Shown: positions 1-6,343, numbered from the stretch's first letter. The stretch is 20,127 nt of DNA from a virus (IMGVR_UViG_3300022839_000117:1-20127); one strand, 5' to 3'. Notes: a model not told the origin generated them from the sequence alone. Translations and numbers: made by a program.

Positions 1-123
1 GTGCCACCGTACATACCCGGCACCTACCGCGACCACGGTGAGGAAATAAGCGCCCTGCTGCGCGAGGACCGACTGGAAAAGCTGGCCAAAGAGTGCCTCG
101 AAATGAAGGAGAAAAAACCGTGA
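1..123 (+). CDS. C-terminal part of an unrecognised small phage protein (5' end outside window)
   Basis: An open frame runs from the first base to a TGA at 121-123 and gives 40 residues, beginning VPPYIPGTYRDHGEEISALL and ending in a Lys/Glu-rich stretch (LAKECLEMKEKKP). The GTG at base 1 could be a start, but the frame is open to the window edge, so the true start cannot be placed. The end overlaps the GTG start of the next gene by four bases (GTGA), and the Shine-Dalgarno of that gene lies inside this frame, so the two are probably co-transcribed on the plus strand. I do not recognise the family. The charged, helix-prone composition is typical of small early phage proteins. Confidence 0.5.
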   Translation: MPPYIPGTYRDHGEEISALLREDRLEKLAKECLEMKEKKP

Positions 124-707
124 CTGAAACAACGCAAGACTTACTGGCGCGGCTGACCGGATTCACGCCGGGAAGATGGAGACTTGACGCCTTTAATGAT
201 GAATGTGTTTGCGGCAAAGTAGAGGCTGTAATTCTCGGCGGAGGATTTGACATTGCAGTTTTGCCGGGGGCGTACCTAAAAGCGGACGCCGATGCTCAAC
301 TGATCGCCGCCGCCCCTGAACTTCACCGCATCGCCACCGAACAGGCGGCAGAGATCGCGCGGCTGCGGGAAGCATTAACAGAAATAGCTGATTGTGTTGA
401 TATATCAGACGCTGACGCTGTGGCGCATGCCGCCCTACAGGCCAAGGGTCTTGTAACCGTTGCCGCCGCAGACGCCCGCATCGAAGCGGCTGTGCGGGCG
501 GCGCTGGAAGTGGCTGCGGATACACTGAAAAGTGAATACAGAATTACATCGACGCAGTTGGGCGATTCAACTGTTTTCGGGTGTGACGTGGGCAGCCCTG
601 CGGCGTGCTACACTACCATCCGCGCCATCGCCGCCGATCACGCCGCAGTGGCCGCGATTGTGAAGGGCGCAGGCCACCCGCACCCGAACGGTCAATCGAC
701 TGGCTGA
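120..707 (+). CDS. Small phage protein of unknown function ('AQLIAAAPEL' type)
   Basis: The GTG at 120 is the preferred start. It has a strong Shine-Dalgarno (AAGGAG, 106-111) eight bases upstream and overlaps the previous stop as GTGA; the ATG at 93 lies inside the upstream gene. The product has 195 residues. The N-terminal third contains TPGRWRLDA and, near residues 54-65, DAQLIAAAPELH. This combination recurs in many uncharacterised early or accessory phage proteins. A helical, alanine-rich segment with coiled-coil character follows (EQAAEIARLREALTEIA), then a C-terminal half containing ADARIEAAVRAALEVAADTL. No catalytic motif is visible. It is the last intact plus-strand gene before the convergent late operon, and its tail runs directly into the integrase relic. 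The family resemblance is from memory of motifs and the function is unknown. Confidence 0.75.
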   Translation: MTETTQDLLARLTGFTPGRWRLDAFNDECVCGKVEAVILGGGFDIAVLPGAYLKADADAQLIAAAPELHRIATEQAAEIARLREALTEIADCVDISDADAVAHAALQAKGLVTVAAADARIEAAVRAALEVAADTLKSEYRITSTQLGDSTVFGCDVGSPAACYTTIRAIAADHAAVAAIVKGAGHPHPNGQSTG

Positions 708-913
708 TCCAGCGATATCTCGGATTCCAGAAGAAGATGGTAGACGCTAGCCAGATGTCAGCAGCGACACTGAAGCAGCGCAACAGCATCCTTTCGCGGC
801 TGTGCGACTTCACCGATCCGGACGGCACGCGCTACGGCGATTGCGACATGGTCGCCCGCCAAATGCACAAATTATCCAGCGTTTTCAATGGCACAGTGTC
901 CCGAAGTGCATGA
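686..913 (+). pseudogene. Internal fragment of a tyrosine-recombinase (phage integrase), truncated at both ends
   Basis: From about 686 the plus-strand frame reads ERSIDWLIQRYLGFQKKM, then MSAATLKQRNSILSRLCDF and DPDGTRYGDCDM, before losing resemblance and stopping at 911-913. The pattern 'xxWLIxxYLxS...LSxxTxxQRxxIL' is that of the SAM-like core-binding domain in integrases of alphaproteobacterial phages and islands. Nothing corresponding to the N-terminal arm-binding region precedes it, since the preceding bases encode the tail of the 120-707 gene in another frame. The catalytic domain with its R-HxxR-Y residues is absent. No ATG or GTG with a ribosome site opens the fragment (the in-frame GTG at 605 lies within the upstream gene), so it is probably not expressed as a useful protein. 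Assignment rests on motif memory and is moderate. Confidence 0.5.
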
Positions 914-1122
914 ATAAGCCCTAAATCATATCAATAGGTTACAAGCCGTTTGTCCCGCACGGACGCAAAAAGCCCGCCCCGGCGCGAACCGGAGCGGGCA
1001 ATGCTTTGCGTACAGGCAAACGTCAGCAAAGGTATGTAACGTAGAGTAATGGACCTTTCATCGTTTAGGAATATGCGGCTGGTCCCCGCCGCCGGGTCGT
1101 TTACTTCGCCGTCAGGTGATCT
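914..1122. other. Non-coding convergence zone between the plus-strand genes and the late operon
   Basis: These 209 bases hold no supportable gene on either strand. The only clear signal is the hairpin terminator at 967-999. The AT-rich stretch just after the integrase relic (about 921-945) is the only place resembling an attachment region, but I see no repeat or tRNA end there to support an att call. Confidence 0.6.
967..999 (-). terminator. Rho-independent terminator of the minus-strand late operon
   Basis: Read on the minus strand, GCGGGC pairs with GCCCGC (994-999 with 972-977). The stem continues across one A/C mismatch with CCGG/CCGG around a six-base loop, giving a ten-pair GC-rich stem. 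It is followed at once by TTTTT (complement of 967-971). It sits 124 bases beyond the stop of the last late gene. On the plus strand the hairpin is followed only by AATGCTTT, so it is a weaker terminator in that direction, but it may also insulate the convergent plus-strand genes. Confidence 0.9.
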
Positions 1123-2316
1123 CTACCCCACGGTCACCACGATATTGAGCAGGCCGTTCGGCGGCATGGCGGGCAATCCAGCAGGCGGCTCCACGACCGT
1201 GCCACCGGCAAGGCGCAGAGTACCATTGTCCAGCCACGCATCCTGCGATCCGTCGAGCATCCCCGAAATGCGTTGTTGCCATGCTTGGCCCTGATCCGCG
1301 TTTCCGCCCGCGTCTGGCACAAAGTCAGATATGAGCGATCCACCTGCCACCCATGCCAGATCGTTGCGGGAAATCACCCGGTTGCCTGCGCGTGATCCCC
1401 CAACCAATCCGCCGGTGATGAAGATGTAGCTGTTGTCTTCTGCCACGATTGTGGTCGCGCCCGAGTTGTCCAGCAACCGCAAAGCCCCGCCAGATCCACC
1501 AACCGCGCCATTCGTCTGCGCGTTGACTGAAAGGTTCCCGCTGACTACCGCCAAGTTATCCACCGGGTTGACCATGATGCCGTTGGAGGACAGGCCGGAT
1601 ATGGTGTTTCCGGTGATGGTCACGTTCCGGCCTTGCACGTTGATCGGTATCACCCAGAGACCGACTTGCTGCTGAAGGTTCACATCATCCCAGAAATAGT
1701 TGTCCTTGATGGTGATGCCATCGGGGGTGTGGCCGGGGGTGTTGTAGATCTGGATCGCGTCAACGTGCGCGTAAGTGCCAGAAGTGCCCACGTCGTACTT
1801 GATCCACAGCGGACCAAAACGGCAGTTCTGGATCGTGAGGTTCTGAACGCCCTGCGCCTCGAACCAGTCGTGCGACCTCTGTGCTCCATCCATGTCGAAA
1901 TAGCAGCAGTCGATCATGATGTCGCTACAAGCTGGCGTGATGCTTGCCGATGCTTCTAGGTGCAGTTTCCCGCTGCCCAAATATCGGCAATACTGGAATG
2001 TGAAGTCGCTGCTGCGCCGGAGTGTCGTGAATGACCGAATGTCGGAGTTGTAGAACCCCCAGCGCGAATTGAGGTTCCACGTCACTGAACCCGATGGCAC
2101 GACCGTGCGGTTGAAGTTCAGGCCCTGCGCACCAGACAAGGTGAACCGCGTGAAGGTTGCCCCGTCGAAATCCAGTTCGATGAAACCGGATGGGATGCTT
2201 TTTGAAAACGTGTAGCTGCCAAAGCTGCCGCCGGAGCCGTCGATGATGTCCCCCGCGACCGCAGACGATAGGGCGGCGGTCAGATCGGCGGCGGTTGCAA
2301 CTGTGTAGGTGGTCAT
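1123..2316 (-). CDS. Right-handed parallel beta-helix tailspike / putative surface depolymerase
   Basis: The 397-residue product starts MTTYTVATAADLTAALSSA, a typical opening of beta-helix proteins, and continues with short Asn/Gly-punctuated beta coils, for example VQNLTIQNCRFG, DGITIKDNYFW, NVTITGNTISGLSSNGIMV and LAVVSGNLSVN. These match the pectate-lyase/parallel beta-helix repeat pattern of phage tailspikes. Such proteins bind, and often cleave, surface polysaccharide; I cannot identify catalytic acids by inspection. The start overlaps the preceding stop as ATGA (2313-2316), so translation is coupled to the FN3/LamG-like protein, probably its partner in the adhesion apparatus. It is the last gene of the late operon before the terminator. 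It lacks an obvious tail-attachment head domain, which the upstream proteins may supply. Confidence 0.8.
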   Translation of the reverse strand: MTTYTVATAADLTAALSSAVAGDIIDGSGGSFGSYTFSKSIPSGFIELDFDGATFTRFTLSGAQGLNFNRTVVPSGSVTWNLNSRWGFYNSDIRSFTTLRRSSDFTFQYCRYLGSGKLHLEASASITPACSDIMIDCCYFDMDGAQRSHDWFEAQGVQNLTIQNCRFGPLWIKYDVGTSGTYAHVDAIQIYNTPGHTPDGITIKDNYFWDDVNLQQQVGLWVIPINVQGRNVTITGNTISGLSSNGIMVNPVDNLAVVSGNLSVNAQTNGAVGGSGGALRLLDNSGATTIVAEDNSYIFITGGLVGGSRAGNRVISRNDLAWVAGGSLISDFVPDAGGNADQGQAWQQRISGMLDGSQDAWLDNGTLRLAGGTVVEPPAGLPAMPPNGLLNIVVTVG

Positions 2317-3539
2317 GTGATGTTCCCCGCTATTACGTTGTCCAGAACGGCAGCGCGATAGTGTCCGATGCCGGGAGCCGCTGCGGCGGCCAATGCGGTG
2401 TCTGTAGCCGTAAGAACCTGAACGCCGTTCAGGTACAGCTTGATCACAGAACCGACCACATCAACACGGGCCAGCTTTGGAAGTCCGCCTGCGAACGTGC
2501 CCGTCACCAGTGTTGTGGACACGCCAGCCACCCGCTTAGAAATTGCGATTGCCGTCCCTGTTACCGTGGCGCGGTAGTAGTTATTCGCGTCCGCATACCG
2601 CAAGAACAGGCGCGCGGTATCCAATCCCACCGACACAATATCGGCCTGCACGTATTGGTCTGCGGCATAGGTTCCGGTCCCAGTGTAGTCAGCATAGGAA
2701 CTAGACCCGGTATCGGTATTGACCAACTGCCCCGAGACATAGTTGAAATGGTTTGGCGATCCGTTTGATGCGCGTAGGGTCCAGAAACCGCTGGTGACGA
2801 TGTGCCCCGAGCCTGCGCCCGCGTCTGTAATCACAGGCGTGTAGGTCGGACCGCTTGGCGATGCCTCTGTCGTTCGCTCAACAGGCAAGGACGGTGCGCC
2901 CCGACCTGCGGCACTTACGGCCCGCGTGCGGAAGTAGTGCAGCGTGTCTGGCAGCAGACCCGTGATCGCCTGTGGGTCCGCAATGTCAAAAACGATGACC
3001 CAGTCCTCAAGATTGGTGCTGTACTCAACCTCGTAGGACGTGATCGGGTCACTGCCAGCCGCCGGTGCCGCCGCGCGATCAACGCTGACGCTGGTCGGGC
3101 CTGTCACCGTAACGGCTGGCGCTGCCATCTGCGCAGGTGGCGATCCAGCGAAAGCATACTGCGCACTATCAACGGCAGACGCATTTTCGTCCGCATCATC
3201 AAGCATTAAGTGCATGTAGTGGTCCCCCACCGGAACGATGCTAAAATCAACCGCCCGCGCGCTGGTGCCTGCCGTGACTGTAAACGAACCGCTGGCCTCT
3301 CCACCACCCGCTTTGACCTGCGCCGCCAAGCGCGATGCGTTGTTGTCCACGAGGTAGTAGATCGTGCCGACCTCATTGACCGTAAGCGATGCGGTGCCCG
3401 TCTCTGGGTCATAGGCGGACATGGTGATGGCGGGAAGTAGCGGAGCCGGAGGGGGCCTCACTCCGCCCATACCGTTGCCGCTCAACAGGCCCCCAGACAT
3501 CGGTGATCGGGAAAGCGCGCTTGCGCCAAACGCGTTCAT
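2313..3539 (-). CDS. Multidomain tail-associated adhesin with Ig-like, fibronectin type III and LamG/ConA-like domains
   Basis: This 408-residue protein has a Gly/Ser/Pro-rich N-terminus (1-38), then a beta-sandwich segment (about 40-135, with YDPETGTASLTVNEVGTIYY). A fibronectin type III domain follows at about 139-226, with SYEVEYSTNLEDWVIVF, LPDTLHYFRTRAVSAAGRG and the closing VERTTEAS. The C-terminal part (about 232-408) looks like a concanavalin/LamG fold of the 'profile of a film of sugar' type: ADQYVQADIVSVG, ARLFLRYADANNYYRATV, LYLNGVQVLTATDT. These folds bind carbohydrate or cell surfaces in phage fibres. Its ATG overlaps the preceding TGA by one base (TGATG), and its stop overlaps the tailspike start. 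Likely part of the host-recognition apparatus; the exact virion position is not deducible. Confidence 0.75.
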   Translation of the reverse strand: MNAFGASALSRSPMSGGLLSGNGMGGVRPPPAPLLPAITMSAYDPETGTASLTVNEVGTIYYLVDNNASRLAAQVKAGGGEASGSFTVTAGTSARAVDFSIVPVGDHYMHLMLDDADENASAVDSAQYAFAGSPPAQMAAPAVTVTGPTSVSVDRAAAPAAGSDPITSYEVEYSTNLEDWVIVFDIADPQAITGLLPDTLHYFRTRAVSAAGRGAPSLPVERTTEASPSGPTYTPVITDAGAGSGHIVTSGFWTLRASNGSPNHFNYVSGQLVNTDTGSSSYADYTGTGTYAADQYVQADIVSVGLDTARLFLRYADANNYYRATVTGTAIAISKRVAGVSTTLVTGTFAGGLPKLARVDVVGSVIKLYLNGVQVLTATDTALAAAAAPGIGHYRAAVLDNVIAGNIT

Positions 3540-3808
3540 CAGACTGGCGCCGTAGCTGTGATGTTCATGGGCTGATCAGACCGGACCCAGAACCGCACGC
3601 CGTCGGGCGGGGATGCATCATGCCGAAACACGCCAAACCCATGATGGCCCGCAGGGTGCCCACTGAACGCTTCCAGCGGGGCGGTTGCGGTGGCCGTGAA
3701 CGCATAGGCAAAACGATAGACGCTTGTGACTGTAACATCACCGCCGGATGAAATGAGTGTCCAGTCCCCAGTGCCGAGAACCGTCTCGGATGTATTTGCA
3801 GTAACCAT
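3539..3808 (-). CDS. Small putative virion protein upstream of the adhesins
   Basis: The 89-residue product reads as one small beta-rich domain (SETVLGTGDWTLISSGGDVTVTSVYRFAYAF, quoted here in part: DWTLISSGGDVTVTS), without signal peptide or membrane helix. A Shine-Dalgarno-like AAAGGATC lies about eight bases before the ATG at 3808. The stop overlaps the adhesin start as TGATG. The alternating polar/hydrophobic pattern and the position suggest a connector or accessory protein of the adhesion module. I do not recognise the family. Confidence 0.65.
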   Translation of the reverse strand: MVTANTSETVLGTGDWTLISSGGDVTVTSVYRFAYAFTATATAPLEAFSGHPAGHHGFGVFRHDASPPDGVRFWVRSDQPMNITATAPV

Positions 3809-3832
3809 AGGGTAGATCCTTTTGTGTTGAGA

Positions 3833-4039
3833 TTAAATATCGTTGCCTTTTTCGCACCGCGCCGATGCAAAAAGCACCTTGGCCCCCAGATCGCTTGCCA
3901 GCCGCAGCAATTCGGCCCGTGTGGGTACAATCTTCTCGCGGCATGTGCTTTCAATCGGGAATGGCCCTTTGCGCTCAGGGCGGCACTCCGCGTCCGTCAG
4001 GCTGGTTTGCAGGCATAGCGTGGCGATAAGCATCCACAT
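3833..4039 (-). CDS. Small secreted cysteine-containing protein of the lysis/membrane cassette
   Basis: The 68-residue product starts MWMLIATLCLQTSLTDAEC, a plausible short signal peptide with a possible cut after DA (residue 17). That would leave a mature domain with cysteines at 19, 33 and 62, which suggests an exported protein, possibly with a disulphide. There is no convincing lipobox. The ATG at 4039 overlaps the TAA of the upstream membrane-protein gene (TAATG), which supports a real, translationally coupled gene despite its size. I do not recognise a family. A periplasmic accessory role in lysis or exclusion is only an inference from position. Confidence 0.6.
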   Translation of the reverse strand: MWMLIATLCLQTSLTDAECRPERKGPFPIESTCREKIVPTRAELLRLASDLGAKVLFASARCEKGNDI

Positions 4040-4446
4040 TAGCGTTCGGCCCTCCAGCAGAGCGTGAACCGGCGCGGGTAAAATGGGGCGCTGAACCAGT
4101 TGTATCGGGTCCGCTCATGCGGTGGCAGGCTATGGTGCAGCGCCGCTAGGGCGAACAGCGAAGCTACAACAGCGCCGATATTGAAGCCCGTGTTCACGAC
4201 ATTTGCCGACATGGAATAGGTGATCTCAACCATCCACCCAAACTCACCCGCAATCGGGCGCAGCAGAGACCACCAGAGCAACCGGGTCCAGACGAGGCTG
4301 CTAGTGAGCGCAACAAACCGGCTCATCATGCTGTTCGCATCTTCACCCTTCATGCGCATATGAGGTGCAAAACCAACCGTAACCAAGGCCATCAGAAGAA
4401 ACGCGACAGATGCCGTCACGATGTTGGCCCAAAACATAATCATCAT
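4039..4446 (-). CDS. Multi-pass membrane protein of unknown function
   Basis: The 135-residue protein has a hydrophobic N-terminal helix (FWANIVTASVAFLLMALVTV, about 5-25), a second apolar stretch around LVWTRLLWWSLLRPI (about 51-66), and a third at NIGAVVASLFALAALHH (about 91-107). It ends in a basic aromatic tail (RYNWFSAPFYPRRF). The start overlaps the preceding stop as ATGA, and the stop overlaps the next start as TAATG. It sits among lysis genes; a role in membrane disruption, superinfection exclusion or holin regulation is possible but unproven. Two further in-frame ATGs close to the start leave the N-terminus uncertain by a few residues. Confidence 0.7.
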   Translation of the reverse strand: MMIMFWANIVTASVAFLLMALVTVGFAPHMRMKGEDANSMMSRFVALTSSLVWTRLLWWSLLRPIAGEFGWMVEITYSMSANVVNTGFNIGAVVASLFALAALHHSLPPHERTRYNWFSAPFYPRRFTLCWRAER

Positions 4447-4628
4447 TCGGATTTCCTTTCTGGGAGGATGCCACCTACCAGCGTTACAATGTGTTCGCTG
4501 CGTTCCTGCATCGCTCTCTCAAGCCGTTGCCGCACAGCCTCGGCGCGCTCACGGGTCAGCACCGCCTCTACTTCTTCGCGAGTGGGGCGCGTCCTTTTTC
4601 CTACCAGCTTTGACCAGAATTCAACCAC
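4443..4628 (-). CDS. Small charged helical protein, unknown function
   Basis: The preferred start is the GTG at 4628, six bases ahead of the upstream gene's stop, with GAGAGG ending seven bases before it; a second GTG at 4634 is possible. The longer upstream extension is rejected because it reads arginine/serine-rich nonsense antisense to nothing and overlaps the previous gene entirely. The 61-residue product begins VEFWSKLVGKRTRPTREEVE and continues with a strongly charged amphipathic helix (ERAEAVRQRLERAMQERSEH), then a short apolar end. It overlaps the genes on both sides, as expected in this cassette. No family is recognised. Confidence 0.55.
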   Translation of the reverse strand: MVEFWSKLVGKRTRPTREEVEAVLTRERAEAVRQRLERAMQERSEHIVTLVGGILPERKSE

Positions 4629-4839
4629 GTCCACCCCTCTCAAATATCTTGAGCGCCTGCTCCAGTGTTTTGGTGTTGTCGGACATTTGGCTGGAGTGCG
4701 TCTTGTGGTCGGAAAACCTGTTGTCGATCTGCTCATTGAGGCGCGCCCAGAGCGCACGGATTACCCAGCCCATCCCGAGAATGATCAAGCCGGGAAGCCC
4801 GTATGCCTCAATGAACTGAGGGAGGTTGATGGCGTCCAT
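4621..4839 (-). CDS. Holin-like small membrane protein (one helix plus coiled coil)
   Basis: The ATG at 4839 overlaps the spanin-lipoprotein stop as TGATG and is preferred over the GTG nine bases upstream. The 72-residue product has one N-terminal membrane helix (YGLPGLIILGMGWVIRALWA, about 13-32) followed by a polar, helix-forming tail (LNEQIDNRFSDHKTHSSQ). This layout resembles small BhlA/XhlA-type holins or holin-associated proteins, which also have a single membrane helix with a coiled coil. It could instead be an accessory of the holin encoded at 5273-5539. Location in the lysis cassette supports a membrane role. Confidence 0.6.
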   Translation of the reverse strand: MDAINLPQFIEAYGLPGLIILGMGWVIRALWARLNEQIDNRFSDHKTHSSQMSDNTKTLEQALKIFERGGRG

Positions 4840-5063
4840 CAGCCACACACCGCATCTGTCCCCAGCACGATGTCAGTAGCCACCTGACCCACCGCCTCTG
4901 GCGTCTCAGGGTGCGCCATCAGAGCGCCGCGCAGGGCGTCCGTGCGCGGCTTGAGGGCAACGCACGGCACGCCATCACTCGACGGCGAGACACTGCGCAG
5001 ACAGCCGCTCAAGCCAGCCGCAGCCAGCATCAGCGCCAGCGCCTTCATTGAATATCTGTGCAT
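4839..5063 (-). CDS. Outer-membrane lipoprotein spanin subunit (Rz1-like)
   Basis: The ATG at 5063 is chosen because AAAGGA lies about ten bases upstream and it opens directly into a lipoprotein signal peptide: MHRYSMKALALML, then AAAGLSGC with a lipobox LSGC at Cys21. The mature part is about 54 residues and contains two further cysteines. The first 89 bases of the gene lie inside the preceding Rz-like frame in another register, the nested arrangement typical of Rz/Rz1 pairs. Spanins fuse inner and outer membranes at the end of lysis of Gram-negative hosts. The mature part lacks the proline-rich character of lambda Rz1, so the assignment rests on lipobox, nesting and context. Confidence 0.7.
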   Translation of the reverse strand: MHRYSMKALALMLAAAGLSGCLRSVSPSSDGVPCVALKPRTDALRGALMAHPETPEAVGQVATDIVLGTDAVCG

Positions 5064-5181
5064 CGTCCAGCGTCCTTTCGAGTTGATCTGTGCGGGCGTT
5101 ATCCGCGCCTCGTGAGTACATCCACAGGCCAGCGGCAGCGATGCCAGCGGCCAAGGCGGCGATAATGGCAAGGCGCATCAT
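4975..5181 (-). CDS. Inner-membrane spanin-like protein (Rz-like), unusually short
   Basis: This 68-residue protein opens MMRLAIIAALAAGIAAAGLW, a single N-terminal membrane anchor, and continues with a short periplasmic helix (DNARTDQLERTLDDAQIFNE) and a Cys-containing end. The composition resembles the Rz-position proteins of alphaproteobacterial phages, which often carry an 'I/LDDAD...WLxR' pattern. The start is one of two adjacent ATGs at 5181 and 5178; both overlap the TGA of the tiny upstream ORF. Its 3' half overlaps the lipoprotein gene in a different frame. The periplasmic part is only about 45 residues, much shorter than in lambda Rz, so bridging the periplasm would need the partner or oligomers. 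Confidence 0.65.
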   Translation of the reverse strand: MMRLAIIAALAAGIAAAGLWMYSRGADNARTDQLERTLDDAQIFNEGAGADAGCGWLERLSAQCLAVE

Positions 5182-5276
5182 GTCCACCACCACACGATGC
5201 CTGCGACGATGGCGAGCAGTACCAGCCCCCAGAACACCGTCACGATGACGCCCGCACCGGTCGGCCCGATCCTCAT
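5178..5276 (-). CDS. 32-residue single-helix membrane peptide
   Basis: ATG at 5276 overlaps the holin stop as ATGA, and the TGA at 5178-5180 overlaps the start of the Rz-like gene. The peptide begins MRIGPTGAGVIVTVFWGL and continues VLLAIVAGIVWWWT: a polar N-terminus followed by one hydrophobic helix ending in a tryptophan cluster. Exact coupling on both sides and its membrane-peptide character support a real gene, even though it is too short for ordinary gene callers. It could act as a pinholin-like or antiholin-like peptide, which is inference. Confidence 0.6.
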   Translation of the reverse strand: MRIGPTGAGVIVTVFWGLVLLAIVAGIVWWWT

Positions 5277-5539
5277 GTGTCTTTTGGGTTGAGGCTGTAA
5301 GGCCGCGCCCGTCCGCTGCGCTCCCATGCGATAATCAGGCCTGCGACGACACCGACCAGCCGCACAGCGCCTTCCGCAGATTCCGCGTCCATGCCCAGCA
5401 CAGATACCAGCAGAGCCGTGATCGGCCCCGTCTCGCCGCTCTCAACGATTGCCAGAATGGCGTCCAAGCCTGACAACAGCACAGGCATTATGCCCAGCAG
5501 AAAAGACCGAGTGTAGCCGATGAAGATTGAAGTGCCCAT
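5273..5539 (-). CDS. Holin, probable three-helix class
   Basis: The ATG at 5539 lies two bases after the endolysin stop. AAGGAG eight bases upstream decides this start against longer extensions, which would run inside the endolysin gene. The 88-residue product has hydrophobic stretches around FLLGIMPVLLSGLDAILAIV (about 14-33), ITALLVSVLG (about 40-49) and VRLVGVVAGLIIAWE (about 59-73), followed by a basic/polar C-terminus. Size, two to three apolar helices and position immediately after the endolysin fit a holin that forms inner-membrane lesions to release or activate the endolysin. Confidence 0.75.
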   Translation of the reverse strand: MGTSIFIGYTRSFLLGIMPVLLSGLDAILAIVESGETGPITALLVSVLGMDAESAEGAVRLVGVVAGLIIAWERSGRARPYSLNPKDT

Positions 5540-5540
5540 A

Positions 5541-6314
5541 TCAGGCTCCTTTTCTGTTGATGAAAAATGCAATGATGCGCGCCCAGAAACTGGATGTGGG
5601 GGCTGTCGCGGGGCGAGTGTCGATAGCGGGTTCAGGTATATCGACGGGAGCGGGCATGATCGGCGCGACCGGATCAGGCCGCTTGACAGCAACACCGCCG
5701 CCCGCATCTATCGCCGCCAAGAACGCGCGATGGTATCCCGCAATCAGTTCCCACTTGTCTGTGATGTTGACCGTGCGCCGCGCGCCGCGCAGATCGCCCT
5801 TGTCGAGATAATATCGCAGGCCATAGCCGTGACCATTCCAGCGGCCGTCCAGCAATCCTTTGATCATCACGCGGGCGCTGATGGCTGGATCAAGCATCAT
5901 ATCGGGATAGCGAAACAGATCTACGCCAGCATCGGCTGACGATTTGGAGTAGTTTTCCGCCCACGTAAGCTGCACAAGTCCGCGCCCGTAGTAGACGTGT
6001 CCGTAAATGCCGATGGGCTTTGCGTACTTCGCAACAGCACTCGCTGGCCCACGCTTGATCGCCAGAGCGTTCACAGCCCGCCGCGCCCCTGCGTCCGTAC
6101 TGGCGAACCCCTCGCGCACTGGCACCATGCGTCCGCCTACTTCGTGGTAGGCCGTAGCAAGCGCATAGGCGAGCGTATTGGCGCGCCCGTCGCCCACCTG
6201 CCCGAACGCCGTCAGGATGCCTTCCACCCCGTCCACCTGCGACTGTGACAGGCTGGTGCCGAATACACCGCTATTGCGTTGCCGCAGTGATTTGTAAAAT
6301 GCTGCCTTATCCAT
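5541..6314 (-). CDS. Endolysin with GH19 chitinase-like muralytic domain and hydrophobic C-terminal tail
   Basis: AAGGAG ends seven bases before the ATG at 6314 but only one base before the ATG at 6320, so 6314 is the start, giving 257 residues. The first 190 residues form the GH19-type lysozyme/chitinase domain of phage endolysins: ATAYHEVGGRMVPVREGF with likely catalytic Glu58 and a second Glu68, and YYGRGLVQLTWAENY around 108-122, the family's substrate-groove motif. A proline-rich linker (about 212-240) leads to SSFWARIIAFFINRKGA, a hydrophobic, aromatic C-terminal tail that could anchor or associate with membrane. There is no N-terminal signal, so export depends on the holin. The gene precedes the holin gene directly. 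It cleaves peptidoglycan glycan strands by family precedent. Confidence 0.85.
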   Translation of the reverse strand: MDKAAFYKSLRQRNSGVFGTSLSQSQVDGVEGILTAFGQVGDGRANTLAYALATAYHEVGGRMVPVREGFASTDAGARRAVNALAIKRGPASAVAKYAKPIGIYGHVYYGRGLVQLTWAENYSKSSADAGVDLFRYPDMMLDPAISARVMIKGLLDGRWNGHGYGLRYYLDKGDLRGARRTVNITDKWELIAGYHRAFLAAIDAGGGVAVKRPDPVAPIMPAPVDIPEPAIDTRPATAPTSSFWARIIAFFINRKGA

Positions 6315-6329
6315 GCACATACTCCTTGC

Positions 6330-6343
6330 CCCGCCTGGGCGGG
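6330..6343 (-). other. Perfect six-pair hairpin in the leader of the endolysin gene
   Basis: CCCGCC and GGCGGG (6330-6335, 6338-6343) are perfectly complementary around a two-base turn, with an effective loop of four if the inner pairs open. The hairpin lies between the upstream stop (6371) and the endolysin Shine-Dalgarno (6321-6326). No T-run follows, so it is not a normal terminator. It may tune translation or RNA stability of the lysis message. Confidence 0.4.

Noticed and set aside
605-685. GTG at 605 as start of an integrase-like gene
   Set aside because: The segment up to about 685 reads Arg/His-rich in this frame and overlaps the real 120-707 gene, so only the part from about 686 resembles an integrase.
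914-966. Attachment site next to the integrase relic
   Set aside because: No direct repeat, tRNA end or core sequence could be matched elsewhere in the window.
1123-3539. Diversity-generating retroelement targets in the adhesins
   Set aside because: No reverse transcriptase, template repeat or adenine-directed variable region is visible in the window.
4360-4887. Long plus-strand open frames across the lysis cassette
   Set aside because: They lie opposite several short coupled genes and read as Arg/Ser/Cys-rich shadows without start signals. Frame overlap and ribosome sites favour the minus strand.
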